Source of the DNA: Kiritimatiellia bacterium
Lineage (GTDB): Bacteria > Verrucomicrobiota > Kiritimatiellia > RFP12 > JAAYLN01
NCBI GenBank assembly: GCA_017962605.1
Contig: JAGCUY010000179.1
Coordinates: forward strand, 1-64,000
DNA: 64,000 nucleotides
Reading direction: 5' to 3'
Position 1 is the first letter of the stretch. Each line of letters begins with the position of its first letter. This document shows, piece after piece, positions 19,745 through 28,057 of the stretch. The notes below the pieces were generated by a model. The model worked only from the letters and a program-made list of their open reading frames with translations. It had not been told where the DNA came from and did no database searches. The position numbers and the translations under genes are program-made.

Positions 19745-22663
19745 ATGAAAACATTGCCAGTCTATTCCGTCGTCCGCCTTGAATGGCAGGAGGATGGCGA
19801 ACGTCCAGTTGCAGTTCTGGACTTTGGCCCTGACTGTGAAGGCGGCTACCCCGCCTTCACGGCATCGGGCATCAAGGGCGCGCCCGTGGTGCGCGCCTCC
19901 TACGCATGCCATCCCGGCGGTCTCGGCGACACTGGCGACTTCTCCCACGAGACGCGGGCGACATACTTGGGGCCGGAGGTCGATCTCCCCATCCTCCCAG
20001 CCAGCACCAACCGCCACGACCTCTTCCGGATCTCAGCGCCTGGCCGCTACGAGGCCCCGCTCCAGCAGGGTCTGGTGCGTTACGTGCGCCTCACCCTTGA
20101 CACACCCGGCACCGCCGTCACCATCACCTCGTTCGCCCTTGAAAACCGCGGCACCCATGCCATAGAGCCGGTCGTCGGCGCCTTTGACTGCACCGACGCC
20201 AGCCTTGCAGCCATCTGGCGCATGAGCGTCCGCACCTGCCAGCTCGCCGCAATCCCGGCGCGTACCAGTCCGCTCACAGTGCAAACGGCGAATCATGGAC
20301 AGGTGACGCTCGGCCCCTCTCGCGCCTACCTTTCAGATGGCGCCAAGCGCGACCGCCTCGTGTGGAGCGGCGACCTATGGTGGGCGCAGCGCAACGCATA
20401 CGCCGCGTGGGACTACGACAGCCCCTACATGCCCGAGTCCCTGCGGATGCTCGCCGAAAACCGCACGCCTGAAGGCTACGTCCAGGCCTGCCCCTATCCC
20501 GAATCGCGCGGCCCTCTCGCCGATGGCGACTACGGGCCATTCCCATCGGACGAGTTCGCCGCATGGTTCGTGCCTGTCCTCTGGGACCACATCCTTCACT
20601 CCGGCGACCGCGCCCTGGCCGAGGAACTCTACCCAGTTGCCCGCGACCTCGTGGCCTACCTGCGCCGCCACTGCCGCGCCGACGGCCTCTTTGAGCAGCG
20701 CATTGAAACGGCCAAGCACGCCAGCTCCCTGGACTTTGGCGAGTCGTCAACCTACCACCGCTCCTACATCAACATCCTTCTCTGGAAGACCTACCGCGAT
20801 GCGGCAAGTCTGGCGGAGTGGCTTGGCGACGGCGAGTCGGCGGCGGCGTGGCGCGCGGTTGCTGAATCGCTTGCGGCGCTCATCCGCCGCCTCTTCTGGG
20901 ATGCGGGGAAGGGGAGGTTCGTCGGTGCCCTTGAAACCGACGAATTCCAAGGCGAGGCAAACGGCCTGGCGCTCGCCGCGCGCTTCTGCACAGATGAGGA
21001 GGCCGCGGCCATCCGCCGCTCGATTGCCCGCCACCAGCATGGCAAGTTCCAGGCTCTCTTCGTGCGCGGCCTCTACGAGTATGGCTATGCGGACGACGCA
21101 GTGGCGCGAATCTACGAGCATGGCTGGCCGAAGGCGCTTGACCCATCGTGGGAGGGGCCGCGCCTCACGAGCGAGTGCATGGGCCTCCACACGCGCGGCT
21201 GGGGGGATGAGGCGCACCCCGACACCGCCATCGCGGGCATTCTCACGAACTACGTGCTGGGCGTCGAGCCGATTGCCCCCGGATTCGAGAAATACACAGT
21301 CCGCCCGAGGCCTTCTGCTGGCGTCACTGGTGCATCGGGCGTGGTGCCAACGCCGTGGGGGGCGATCCGCGTCACATGGCGCATGGAAGACGGCAAGCCC
21401 GTGATAGACTGCCGCGAGGAACGCCATCCCATTACTCCATCCATCTCATTCACTTCCGGCCGAGATCCCCTTTCCTACGATCTCGGCGATGAGATTACCT
21501 TCTCGATTCGCGCCAGAGGAGGCTCCCGTATCCGCTGGAAGTGCCTCGGCGACGACGGCAGGGAGTCGCATGGCGAAGTGTCGTGCCTGCCATCCGCCCA
21601 GATGGAAACTCTTCTCCCCGGCGAGCCGCTAAAAGTCACCACCGCCCTTGATCGACCAGGCTTTGTGAGGCTTCGCGCCGACCTGCTTGATTCGGCGGGG
21701 AAGGAAGTGGCGCATTTTGACGGCGGCGCCGGTGCCGCTGTGGATGACATCCGTCCTGACAATCCTGAGCCGCCGGGCTTCGACGAATTCTGGGAGCGGC
21801 GTCGCGCCGCCCTTGCCGCAATCCTGATGGCCGGCGCCGAATGTCTTGAAATAAAGTGTGAGCGGGAGGGCGTCCGGCTATACAAGGTCTCCATCCCATG
21901 CGCCGGCGGGAGGCCATCCACCGGTTACCTCTCAATACCAAAGGCGGAAGGCCGCTATCCGGCGCGCGTCCACTTCCACGGCTACAACAACAGCTGGTCG
22001 GAAAACGCATACCGCCCGCCGAAGAATCCCCCTGCCGACGCCATCTTCTTCGATGTCTCGGCGCACGGATTCGAGTTGGACCGCGAACCCGAATACTACA
22101 CGGCCCTCCGCGCCACCTGTGGCTCGAATGGCTATGACTACGCCTTCGACCCCGTTCAGAACTCAGACCCCGAAAAGGCATATTTCGGCGGCATGACCTG
22201 GCGCGTCATGCGTGCCCTCGAATACCTCAAGAGCCGCCAGGAGTGGGATGGGAAGACTCTGATTGTCGAAGGCGGCAGCCAGGGCGGGTTGCAGTCCATC
22301 TGGGCGGCGACGCTAGACCATGATGTCACCGAATGCCAGATATTCATCCCCTGGTGCTGCAACATCGGCGGTCCGGATTCCGGTCGCGTCCGCGGCGACT
22401 GGCACATAGAATGGGTGCCGACTCTAGGCTACTACGACCCCGCTAACATGGCCAAGCGCATACCGTCGACATGCCGCGTAACCATATCATGGGCTGGCCT
22501 TGGCGACTATATCTGCCCGCCCTCCGGCGTCATGTCCTTCTACAACGCGCTGAAATGCCCGAAGTCCATCATGTTCGTCCAAGGAGCGGAGCACACCTAT
22601 TACCCGCCCGCGCCGCAGCAGACCTCGGGCCGCACCACCACTGTAACATGCAATGCCGTTTGA
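19745..22663 (+). CDS. bifunctional GH78-type alpha-L-rhamnosidase / acetyl-esterase fusion
   Basis: This 972-aa protein joins two enzymes. The first two thirds match the (alpha/alpha)6 catalytic region of GH78 rhamnosidases: DGAKRDRLVWSGDLWW, then PEGYVQACPYP, a GVEPIAPGFEKY segment and the usual C-terminal beta part. From about residue 675 it becomes an acetyl-xylan-esterase (AXE1/CE7-like) alpha/beta hydrolase beginning PGFDEFWERRRAAL, with nucleophile GGSQGG (S845), LGDY (D921) and EHTYY (H950). Removing rhamnose and acetyl groups suits acetylated rhamnogalacturonan. No signal peptide follows the chosen ATG, so it is probably cytoplasmic. I rejected upstream in-frame ATGs (from 19577) because that stretch is AT-rich promoter DNA. 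An isomerase-like gene follows after 15 nt. Confidence 0.85.
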   Translation: MKTLPVYSVVRLEWQEDGERPVAVLDFGPDCEGGYPAFTASGIKGAPVVRASYACHPGGLGDTGDFSHETRATYLGPEVDLPILPASTNRHDLFRISAPGRYEAPLQQGLVRYVRLTLDTPGTAVTITSFALENRGTHAIEPVVGAFDCTDASLAAIWRMSVRTCQLAAIPARTSPLTVQTANHGQVTLGPSRAYLSDGAKRDRLVWSGDLWWAQRNAYAAWDYDSPYMPESLRMLAENRTPEGYVQACPYPESRGPLADGDYGPFPSDEFAAWFVPVLWDHILHSGDRALAEELYPVARDLVAYLRRHCRADGLFEQRIETAKHASSLDFGESSTYHRSYINILLWKTYRDAASLAEWLGDGESAAAWRAVAESLAALIRRLFWDAGKGRFVGALETDEFQGEANGLALAARFCTDEEAAAIRRSIARHQHGKFQALFVRGLYEYGYADDAVARIYEHGWPKALDPSWEGPRLTSECMGLHTRGWGDEAHPDTAIAGILTNYVLGVEPIAPGFEKYTVRPRPSAGVTGASGVVPTPWGAIRVTWRMEDGKPVIDCREERHPITPSISFTSGRDPLSYDLGDEITFSIRARGGSRIRWKCLGDDGRESHGEVSCLPSAQMETLLPGEPLKVTTALDRPGFVRLRADLLDSAGKEVAHFDGGAGAAVDDIRPDNPEPPGFDEFWERRRAALAAILMAGAECLEIKCEREGVRLYKVSIPCAGGRPSTGYLSIPKAEGRYPARVHFHGYNNSWSENAYRPPKNPPADAIFFDVSAHGFELDREPEYYTALRATCGSNGYDYAFDPVQNSDPEKAYFGGMTWRVMRALEYLKSRQEWDGKTLIVEGGSQGGLQSIWAATLDHDVTECQIFIPWCCNIGGPDSGRVRGDWHIEWVPTLGYYDPANMAKRIPSTCRVTISWAGLGDYICPPSGVMSFYNALKCPKSIMFVQGAEHTYYPPAPQQTSGRTTTVTCNAV

Positions 22664-22678
22664 GGCAGGGAACCAATC

Positions 22679-23614
22679 ATGAAACTAGCGACAACCACGG
22701 GAGATTTCCTCGCCTGGAGTAAGACTCCGGCCGAGGCGGTGAGCCTATTCGAGGGAACGGGCTTCCGTCACCTCGACTACAACTTCTACAGAGTCATATA
22801 CCCCGGTTCGCCCTTCCTGGGCGATCGCTGGCTGGATGAGGTGGAGGCGGCTGGCCGCGAGGCCGAACGCCTTGGGCTTGATTTCGTCCAGGCGCATTCC
22901 CCGAACTACAACCCCTTCGACCCTAAGGCGGACCATGAGGTGGGGATGCTCGCGACGCTGCGCTCAATCGAGGCATGCGGCCGGCTCGGCATCAGGAACA
23001 TCGTCGTCCACTCCGGCATAGCGGCGGACCTGGACTACCCTGGCGGCCGCGACGAATACTTCCGGCGCAATCGGGGGTTCTACAGCTCGCTCTTTCCGGC
23101 GATGGAAAAGTGGAACGTCAATGTCCTCATCGAGAACAGCGCCGAGAAGAACATGGGCGGCCGCTACTTCTTCATGACCGGTGAGGAGATGCGCGACTTC
23201 GCGGACTACATGGCGCACCCGCTGCTTCACTGCAACTGGGACACAGGCCACGCCAACATGCGCGGCACCGACCAGATGGCGGACATCATAGCGATGGGCG
23301 GCCACCTCCGCGCCCTGCATGTCCAGGACAACCTCGGCACCTATGACGAACACCTTGCCCCTTTCATGGGGACGCTTGACATCGACGCCATCATGCAGGG
23401 GCTTAAGGCAATTGGCTACAAGGGGTATTTCACCTTCGAGGCGGACAACATGCTGCTTCGGTCGGCTCGCTGGCCCCATGTCCGCCGCGAGTCGCCCTCG
23501 GTGGCGGAGCGCCGCCTCTCCAATCCGCCGGTTGAACTCAAAAGGAAGGCAATAGCCCTCCTATACGAAATCGGGCGCACTATCCTCTCCGCCTACGACT
23601 GCTTTGAAGAGTAG
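22679..23614 (+). CDS. xylose-isomerase-like TIM-barrel protein (sugar epimerase/isomerase)
   Basis: This 311-aa protein has the AP-endonuclease-2/xylose-isomerase-like TIM-barrel pattern: a metal-site series including NIVVHSG, VLIENSAEK, CNWDTGHANM, LRALHVQDN and YFTFEAD, which matches divalent-metal sugar-isomerase/epimerase enzymes. The likely role is interconversion of a sugar released by the neighbouring rhamnosidase, in the cytoplasm; the exact substrate cannot be read from the sequence. It lies 15 nt after the GH78-esterase gene, with an AGGGA ribosome site, so it is probably co-transcribed. A T-run after the stop lacks an obvious stem. Confidence 0.82.
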   Translation: MKLATTTGDFLAWSKTPAEAVSLFEGTGFRHLDYNFYRVIYPGSPFLGDRWLDEVEAAGREAERLGLDFVQAHSPNYNPFDPKADHEVGMLATLRSIEACGRLGIRNIVVHSGIAADLDYPGGRDEYFRRNRGFYSSLFPAMEKWNVNVLIENSAEKNMGGRYFFMTGEEMRDFADYMAHPLLHCNWDTGHANMRGTDQMADIIAMGGHLRALHVQDNLGTYDEHLAPFMGTLDIDAIMQGLKAIGYKGYFTFEADNMLLRSARWPHVRRESPSVAERRLSNPPVELKRKAIALLYEIGRTILSAYDCFEE

Positions 23615-23629
23615 CGCGTTTTTTCATTT

Positions 23630-23682
23630 GAACCGTTTGCCCCCCGGTTCGCCATTATTAATGTAGAGGATTTTAATATCCC
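23630..23682 (+). promoter_or_regulatory. conserved promoter-like block, copy 1
   Basis: GAACCGTTTG (23630-23639), 14 nt, ATTATTAATG (23654-23663), then a near-palindrome GGATTTTAATATCC (from 23668). The same elements precede the second sigma-fusion gene, and in both the ATTATTAATG ends exactly 27 nt before the start codon. GAAC is typical of ECF-type -35 boxes, so autoregulation is plausible but inferred. Confidence 0.55.
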
Positions 23683-23690
23683 AACGGGGC

Positions 23691-26486
23691 ATGACCATTG
23701 TTGAAGAAATAAGGCGGGATCGCGAAAGCGGGGCAAGGAGGCTCGAAGCCGAATACAAGGCCGGGCTGATGACCCTTGCCCGTCGCTTTTGCCATGACGA
23801 GGGCGATGCGGAGGAACTCGTCAACCACACTTTTGCAGTCGTTGTTGACCGCATAGACGACTACCTTGAGAAGTCGGCTTTCTTCGCATGGATGTGTCAG
23901 ATACTCTCTCATCTGCACTCGGAGGAAGTCCGCCGCAAGTCGAACAAGACCATATTGTATCCCGGAGAGGTGCCTGACCTGGCGGACGAGGCGGCCGAAG
24001 ACCGCATCTACGACGAAGTCGATGCCTCGCTTGTCAGGGACGCGGTCGATGGACTGCCGGCGGAGATGAGGGAGACCGTTGTTCTGCACTACTTCACGGG
24101 ACTTTCTGTTCCGCAAATCGCGAAATTCCTGGCCATCCCGGCGGGGACGGTCAAGAGTCGCCTGCACTATGCCCGCAAGGCGCTGGCGGCAAAATTCAGT
24201 TCCTCGGCGCACGAGTTCGCGAAGAAACCCGGCGGCAGGGCAGTCCTGCTGGCGCTGCTGCTTTGCGGGATTACGGCTCTGGGGGCGGTGGCAGGGCTTG
24301 CTGTTGCCAGCTTGCTGTCGTCGCCGTCGGTCGCCGTTGAACAGCAAGCAGACGACAGCAAGGACGCAGGACAGGCGACTGGTGGCACGCGACAAGCCAA
24401 GGCTTCCAACCTTTCAACTTTTCAACCTTTCAACTTTTCAACCTCCTCAAACTTGCCGCAATCCCCTTCAGCCACCACCCAGTCGGCCACCGAGTGCCAC
24501 CGGCCATCGGCAACCGAAAACTCTTTCTTAACAACTCAAGGAGAAAACATGAACATAAGCAGAACAGCAAAGACCACCGCCATCCTCGCCTCCGCGTCGC
24601 TGGCGCTCACAGCCACCGGCGCTGACTGGTATGTGGCCCCCAATGGCACCGGCGGCGGCACGTCGCAATCGGATCGCGGCGACCTCATGGACGTCCTCTA
24701 CAACGGCCAGATTGGGAGCGGAGACACCATCCACCTTGCTGTCGGCACCTATGTCTTGGATAAGAGCAAGAGTCCGGAAGGCCATGCCTACGGTGCCGGC
24801 GCCTACCTGTCCATTCCCGACACGACCAGTAGCCTGACGTTCATCGGCGAGAGCGATGACCCGGAGGACGTTCGTCTCATCGGAGGCGGCTCGACGGACG
24901 GGATGCGCATTTTCTACTTCGCATCTGGGGGGCACGTCCTTCGCAACATGCTCATTTCGGGCGGTTACGCGACCTACCAGGGGGCGGGCTTGTGCATGGG
25001 AGACAATTTCGTCGGCACCCCCGAATCGGCGTTTTGCGCCTCCAACTGCGTGGTGGAGAACTGCTCGGCGCCCTACACGGGGGCGAACTTCGGTGGTCTG
25101 TGGCGCAACTGCGTGATCCGCAACAACGAAGTGCGGAACTTGACACCCTCTCCCAACCCTGGCGAGGTCTGGAACTGGTATGAGTCCATTGAGGGGTCGG
25201 GCGGTGGCGTGTTCCACGCTGTTCTCCATGACTGCGTCATCACCAACAACTACGCGGGCTTCTGCGGCGGCGGCATAGCCGGAGGAAGGATCAACGGGCT
25301 TTCGGATGGGGCGATTTGCTTGACCAAGGCGTACAACTGCCTGATTGGCTGGAACCGCGCGACGTATGGCGGCGGGGCGGGCGCTGCGCCATCCTACGGC
25401 ACACGCGACTATGTCCAGCTCTTCGGCTGCACGCTCGTTGAGAATGTGTGGGCCTACACCGACCCCGGCGACGGCGGCGGGTTGGGCGGTGGCGCCTACC
25501 AGTGCGTCGTTTCCAATTGCGTCGTCCGCGGCAATTCGACGACACGGCCACACGGGTATTCATTCGCCGCATACGGACACGACTACGAGAAAAGCTCCGG
25601 CGGCGGCGTGATGGACTGCGATGTCTATGATTCCACGATTGAGGGTAGCACGAGCCAAAACAACGGGGCGGGAGCCGCTTTCAGTAGCCTGACACGTTGC
25701 AAGATTCTGAACAACACCGCATCTTGGACTCATCCCAACTTCACATTCGGCGGCGGCACCTATTCCTGTCCGCAGGTGACAGACTGCGTTCTTTCCGGCA
25801 ACAGGGCCGGATATGGCGGCGCTGCCTACTCAGGATATCTGGAGAACTGCGTGATCTCGAACAACCAGTCCACCGCCTATGACGGCAGTGCGACATACGA
25901 CGCCTCCACCCGCAACTGCCTTGTCGTGGGGAATACCGCCCAGCGGTACTACGCCGTCTGCAAGGGGACGCACTACGGGACGCTCGTGTATGGCAACACG
26001 AATCACAGCTGCGATCCGTGGGAGAATCTGCTGAACCCTGCTGCAAGCGGAATTGGCGCAGACGAAGGGGAATCAGCTGTTGCCGTCAACTGCACAGTTT
26101 GGAACAACATCTACAGTTCGGCGCAGGTTTCACGCACGGCCATGACGAACTGCATTGCCGGGAGCGTGGAGAACATTCCATCCGCCGTCAACTCCTTCTG
26201 GCGCTATGGGACGGTGGAAAACCAGACTGGCTGCATCAGCGGCGAGGACAAGGATCCATTTTTCGAGGGCATACAGGTCTCAGACGATGCGGCTCTCGTC
26301 GCGAGCGTCGCTCCCGAGGCGTATTCGATCAAGGCGGGATCGCCTTGCCGAGACACGGGCGTGACTCTTGCCGGCCAGACCGCCGAAAGGGATCTCCTTG
26401 GCAACAAGCGCGTGAAATATTACGAAGTTGATATGGGCGCCCTTGAATGCGCCAGCGCCTTGGCATTCACAATTGTCATTCAGTAG
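23691..26486 (+). CDS. ECF sigma factor-transmembrane-beta-helix surface protein fusion ORF (copy 1)
   Basis: One frame of 931 codons holds two normally separate things. Residues 1-170 are an ECF sigma factor: region 2 (CHDEGDAEELVNHTF) and region 4 with its helix-turn-helix (LSVPQIAKFLAIPAGTVKSR). Residues 184-208 form one transmembrane helix. A 75-residue low-complexity linker built from TTTCAAC repeats follows. At residue 287 (ATG 24549) a fresh signal peptide begins, leading to a glycine/cysteine-rich parallel beta-helix with repeated NCVV/CVI...NN rungs, ending in AFTIVIQ. There is no stop between the parts. The internal ATG has its own AAGGAG, so the surface protein may also be made alone. 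If read through, the product would be a membrane-tethered sigma factor. The first ATG has no clear ribosome site. Confidence 0.75.
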   Translation: MTIVEEIRRDRESGARRLEAEYKAGLMTLARRFCHDEGDAEELVNHTFAVVVDRIDDYLEKSAFFAWMCQILSHLHSEEVRRKSNKTILYPGEVPDLADEAAEDRIYDEVDASLVRDAVDGLPAEMRETVVLHYFTGLSVPQIAKFLAIPAGTVKSRLHYARKALAAKFSSSAHEFAKKPGGRAVLLALLLCGITALGAVAGLAVASLLSSPSVAVEQQADDSKDAGQATGGTRQAKASNLSTFQPFNFSTSSNLPQSPSATTQSATECHRPSATENSFLTTQGENMNISRTAKTTAILASASLALTATGADWYVAPNGTGGGTSQSDRGDLMDVLYNGQIGSGDTIHLAVGTYVLDKSKSPEGHAYGAGAYLSIPDTTSSLTFIGESDDPEDVRLIGGGSTDGMRIFYFASGGHVLRNMLISGGYATYQGAGLCMGDNFVGTPESAFCASNCVVENCSAPYTGANFGGLWRNCVIRNNEVRNLTPSPNPGEVWNWYESIEGSGGGVFHAVLHDCVITNNYAGFCGGGIAGGRINGLSDGAICLTKAYNCLIGWNRATYGGGAGAAPSYGTRDYVQLFGCTLVENVWAYTDPGDGGGLGGGAYQCVVSNCVVRGNSTTRPHGYSFAAYGHDYEKSSGGGVMDCDVYDSTIEGSTSQNNGAGAAFSSLTRCKILNNTASWTHPNFTFGGGTYSCPQVTDCVLSGNRAGYGGAAYSGYLENCVISNNQSTAYDGSATYDASTRNCLVVGNTAQRYYAVCKGTHYGTLVYGNTNHSCDPWENLLNPAASGIGADEGESAVAVNCTVWNNIYSSAQVSRTAMTNCIAGSVENIPSAVNSFWRYGTVENQTGCISGEDKDPFFEGIQVSDDAALVASVAPEAYSIKAGSPCRDTGVTLAGQTAERDLLGNKRVKYYEVDMGALECASALAFTIVIQ
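24404..24446 (+). repeat. TTTCAAC repeat in linker, copy 1
   Basis: Tandem TTTCAAC-type units, alternating CAACTTTT and CAACCTTT, are translated in frame as STFQPFNFSTS. The same stretch recurs at 39501-39537 and a variant at 35401-35434. Confidence 0.85.
24538..24551 (+). promoter_or_regulatory. internal ribosome binding site and start in the sigma-fusion ORF, copy 1
   Basis: AAGGAG (24538-24543) lies 5 nt before ATG 24549, which opens a signal peptide in the same frame as the sigma factor. It is stronger than any ribosome site at the 5' end of the ORF. Confidence 0.75.
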
Positions 26487-26586
26487 GGCGCGCCCCCGCA
26501 ATGAAGCCCTCATCGCCGTTGCCTCTCCTGCTGGCCCCGAAATGTCCGGTTGATGAGGTGAACGAATCATTTTCCCAGCATGGCAA

Positions 26587-26615
26587 TTGCCGTGCGGACG
26601 TCACTGTGCTATCAT
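26587..26615 (+). promoter_or_regulatory. sigma-70-type promoter for the 26659 gene
   Basis: TTGCCG (26587-26592), 17 nt, TATCAT (26610-26615), about 43 nt before the ATG. The match is moderate. Confidence 0.5.
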
Positions 26616-26658
26616 TGAAGCCAATATGGCAAGGCAAAACGTAATCGAGGACGAAACA

Positions 26659-28002
26659 ATGAAGACGAGCCAGGGATGCAACATTCTCATGGGCGCGGCG
26701 CTGGCCGCCGCGTCTGCGGCAATGCCGCTTCGCGGCGCTGCGGAGCCGCTTTCCGAGGAGGCTGTGGACAACCTCTGCCCGCCGCGTGCGGAGACGGCCG
26801 CCGAGTTCAAGGTAGGCTCATACCCCCCGGCGGCGCGCCCCTACCGCGAGGCCGCCAAGATGGCCTTTTCATACATGGCCTCGCTGCCAGCCATGCGGAC
26901 GCTTGTCGAGAAGGGCGAGCCGGAGCAGACCTACCAGCACAACGCATACGTCTCCAAGACCCATGCCGCGCACATCAACTACATGCTCGAATGGGCGCGG
27001 CGCGAGCCTGCACGGCGCAATGAGGCCATGCGTCTCGCCAAGGCGTCCGCCGAATATCTCCTCACGCAGCTGGAACCGAAGAAGGCGCCGCTCGCGTGGT
27101 GGCCCCCGACATACGGCCGCAAGCCGCTTAGAAGCGACTCCACGGGCGCAAACCGCCCCTCGATGGTCGGCAACGAGCCGGAGGGCGCCGTCAAGTATCG
27201 GGGCGAGGTCATGCTCCTCTACCCGGCAGACGTCGGCGCCGCATTTGTGGCCTATTTCAACGCCACCGGCGACCGCCGCTTCCTCAACGCGGCGATCGGC
27301 ATTGGCGAAACCTACATGAAAGTGCGCCGCAAGGATGGTAGCTGGCCGCTTAAGATGCGCCTCGCGACCGGGGAGCCGATTGGCGATAACACGCTCGTCC
27401 CGACCCGTCCGCTCGTTTTCTTCAACGCCCTGGCGGCAGCCACTAAAAAGGCCCGCTGGGCAAAGGCGGCCGACGACTGCTTCGCATGGCTTGAGGCGAA
27501 CCCGCTCACCGACTGGAACTGGGACGGTCAGTTCGAAGACATCCAGCCACGCCCGCCATACGCCAACCCCACCAAGCACAACGCCGTTGAGGCGATGTTC
27601 GAGATTCTCCGGCGCTTCCCGAACGATCCCGTGCGCCTGGAGCAGTGCCGCCGCATCCTGCGCTTCTGCGAGAAGCGCTTCGTTTGCTGGGAGCGTCCCG
27701 AGAACCACCCGAACTGGGATGCCCCGTCGGTGCTTGAGCAATACAGCTGCTTCGTCCCCATCGACGCCTCGGCGGCGAAGATGATCCGCGCATACCTCGC
27801 GCTCTGGCGCGTGACGGGCGAGCCGGAACTGCTGGCAAAGGCGCGGACGCTCGGCGACACCATCACCCGCGTTCAGACGCCCGAAGGGCGCATCCCGACC
27901 TTCTGGACGCACGACACCCTCGGCGATCAACTCTATGACTGGCTCAACTGCATGGGCTCTTCCGCATCGGCGTTGATGGAACTCGACGACGCGACCGATT
28001 GA
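26659..28002 (+). CDS. secreted alpha/alpha-toroid protein, probably glycan-active
   Basis: The chosen ATG has GAGG 8 nt upstream and opens a signal peptide (MKTSQGCNILMGAALAAASA), so the 447-aa product is exported. The mature part is almost all helical hairpins with repeated segments of the type MLEWARREP, AYFNATGDRRFLNAAIGIG and LALWRVTGEPELLAKARTLGD, the pattern of (alpha/alpha)6 toroids found in polysaccharide lyases and unsaturated-glycan hydrolases. Conserved-looking polar and aromatic patches such as WWPPTYGRKP and DWNWDGQFEDIQPR could form the active cleft. I cannot assign a family. Its place between the beta-helix protein and a GH5 suggests a role in the pectin-type degradation programme. 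Confidence 0.6.
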   Translation: MKTSQGCNILMGAALAAASAAMPLRGAAEPLSEEAVDNLCPPRAETAAEFKVGSYPPAARPYREAAKMAFSYMASLPAMRTLVEKGEPEQTYQHNAYVSKTHAAHINYMLEWARREPARRNEAMRLAKASAEYLLTQLEPKKAPLAWWPPTYGRKPLRSDSTGANRPSMVGNEPEGAVKYRGEVMLLYPADVGAAFVAYFNATGDRRFLNAAIGIGETYMKVRRKDGSWPLKMRLATGEPIGDNTLVPTRPLVFFNALAAATKKARWAKAADDCFAWLEANPLTDWNWDGQFEDIQPRPPYANPTKHNAVEAMFEILRRFPNDPVRLEQCRRILRFCEKRFVCWERPENHPNWDAPSVLEQYSCFVPIDASAAKMIRAYLALWRVTGEPELLAKARTLGDTITRVQTPEGRIPTFWTHDTLGDQLYDWLNCMGSSASALMELDDATD

Positions 28003-28057
28003 GCGCCCAGCGCCGCCCCGCCCTTTGACAGAGAATTATCGCTCCGTCGCCGACGCA

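Noticed and set aside
24404-24446. TTTCAAC arrays as a CRISPR array
   Set aside because: Units are only 7-8 bp, contiguous, without spacers, and translated; no cas genes are present.
24404-24551. Sigma-fusion junction as a sequencing or assembly error
   Set aside because: The same open linker, repeats and internal ribosome site occur independently in the second ORF at 39501-39643, so a chance error is unlikely, although not excluded by sequence alone.
26487-26500. GGGCGCGCCC after the beta-helix gene as a terminator
   Set aside because: It is a perfect palindrome without a loop and without a following T-run.
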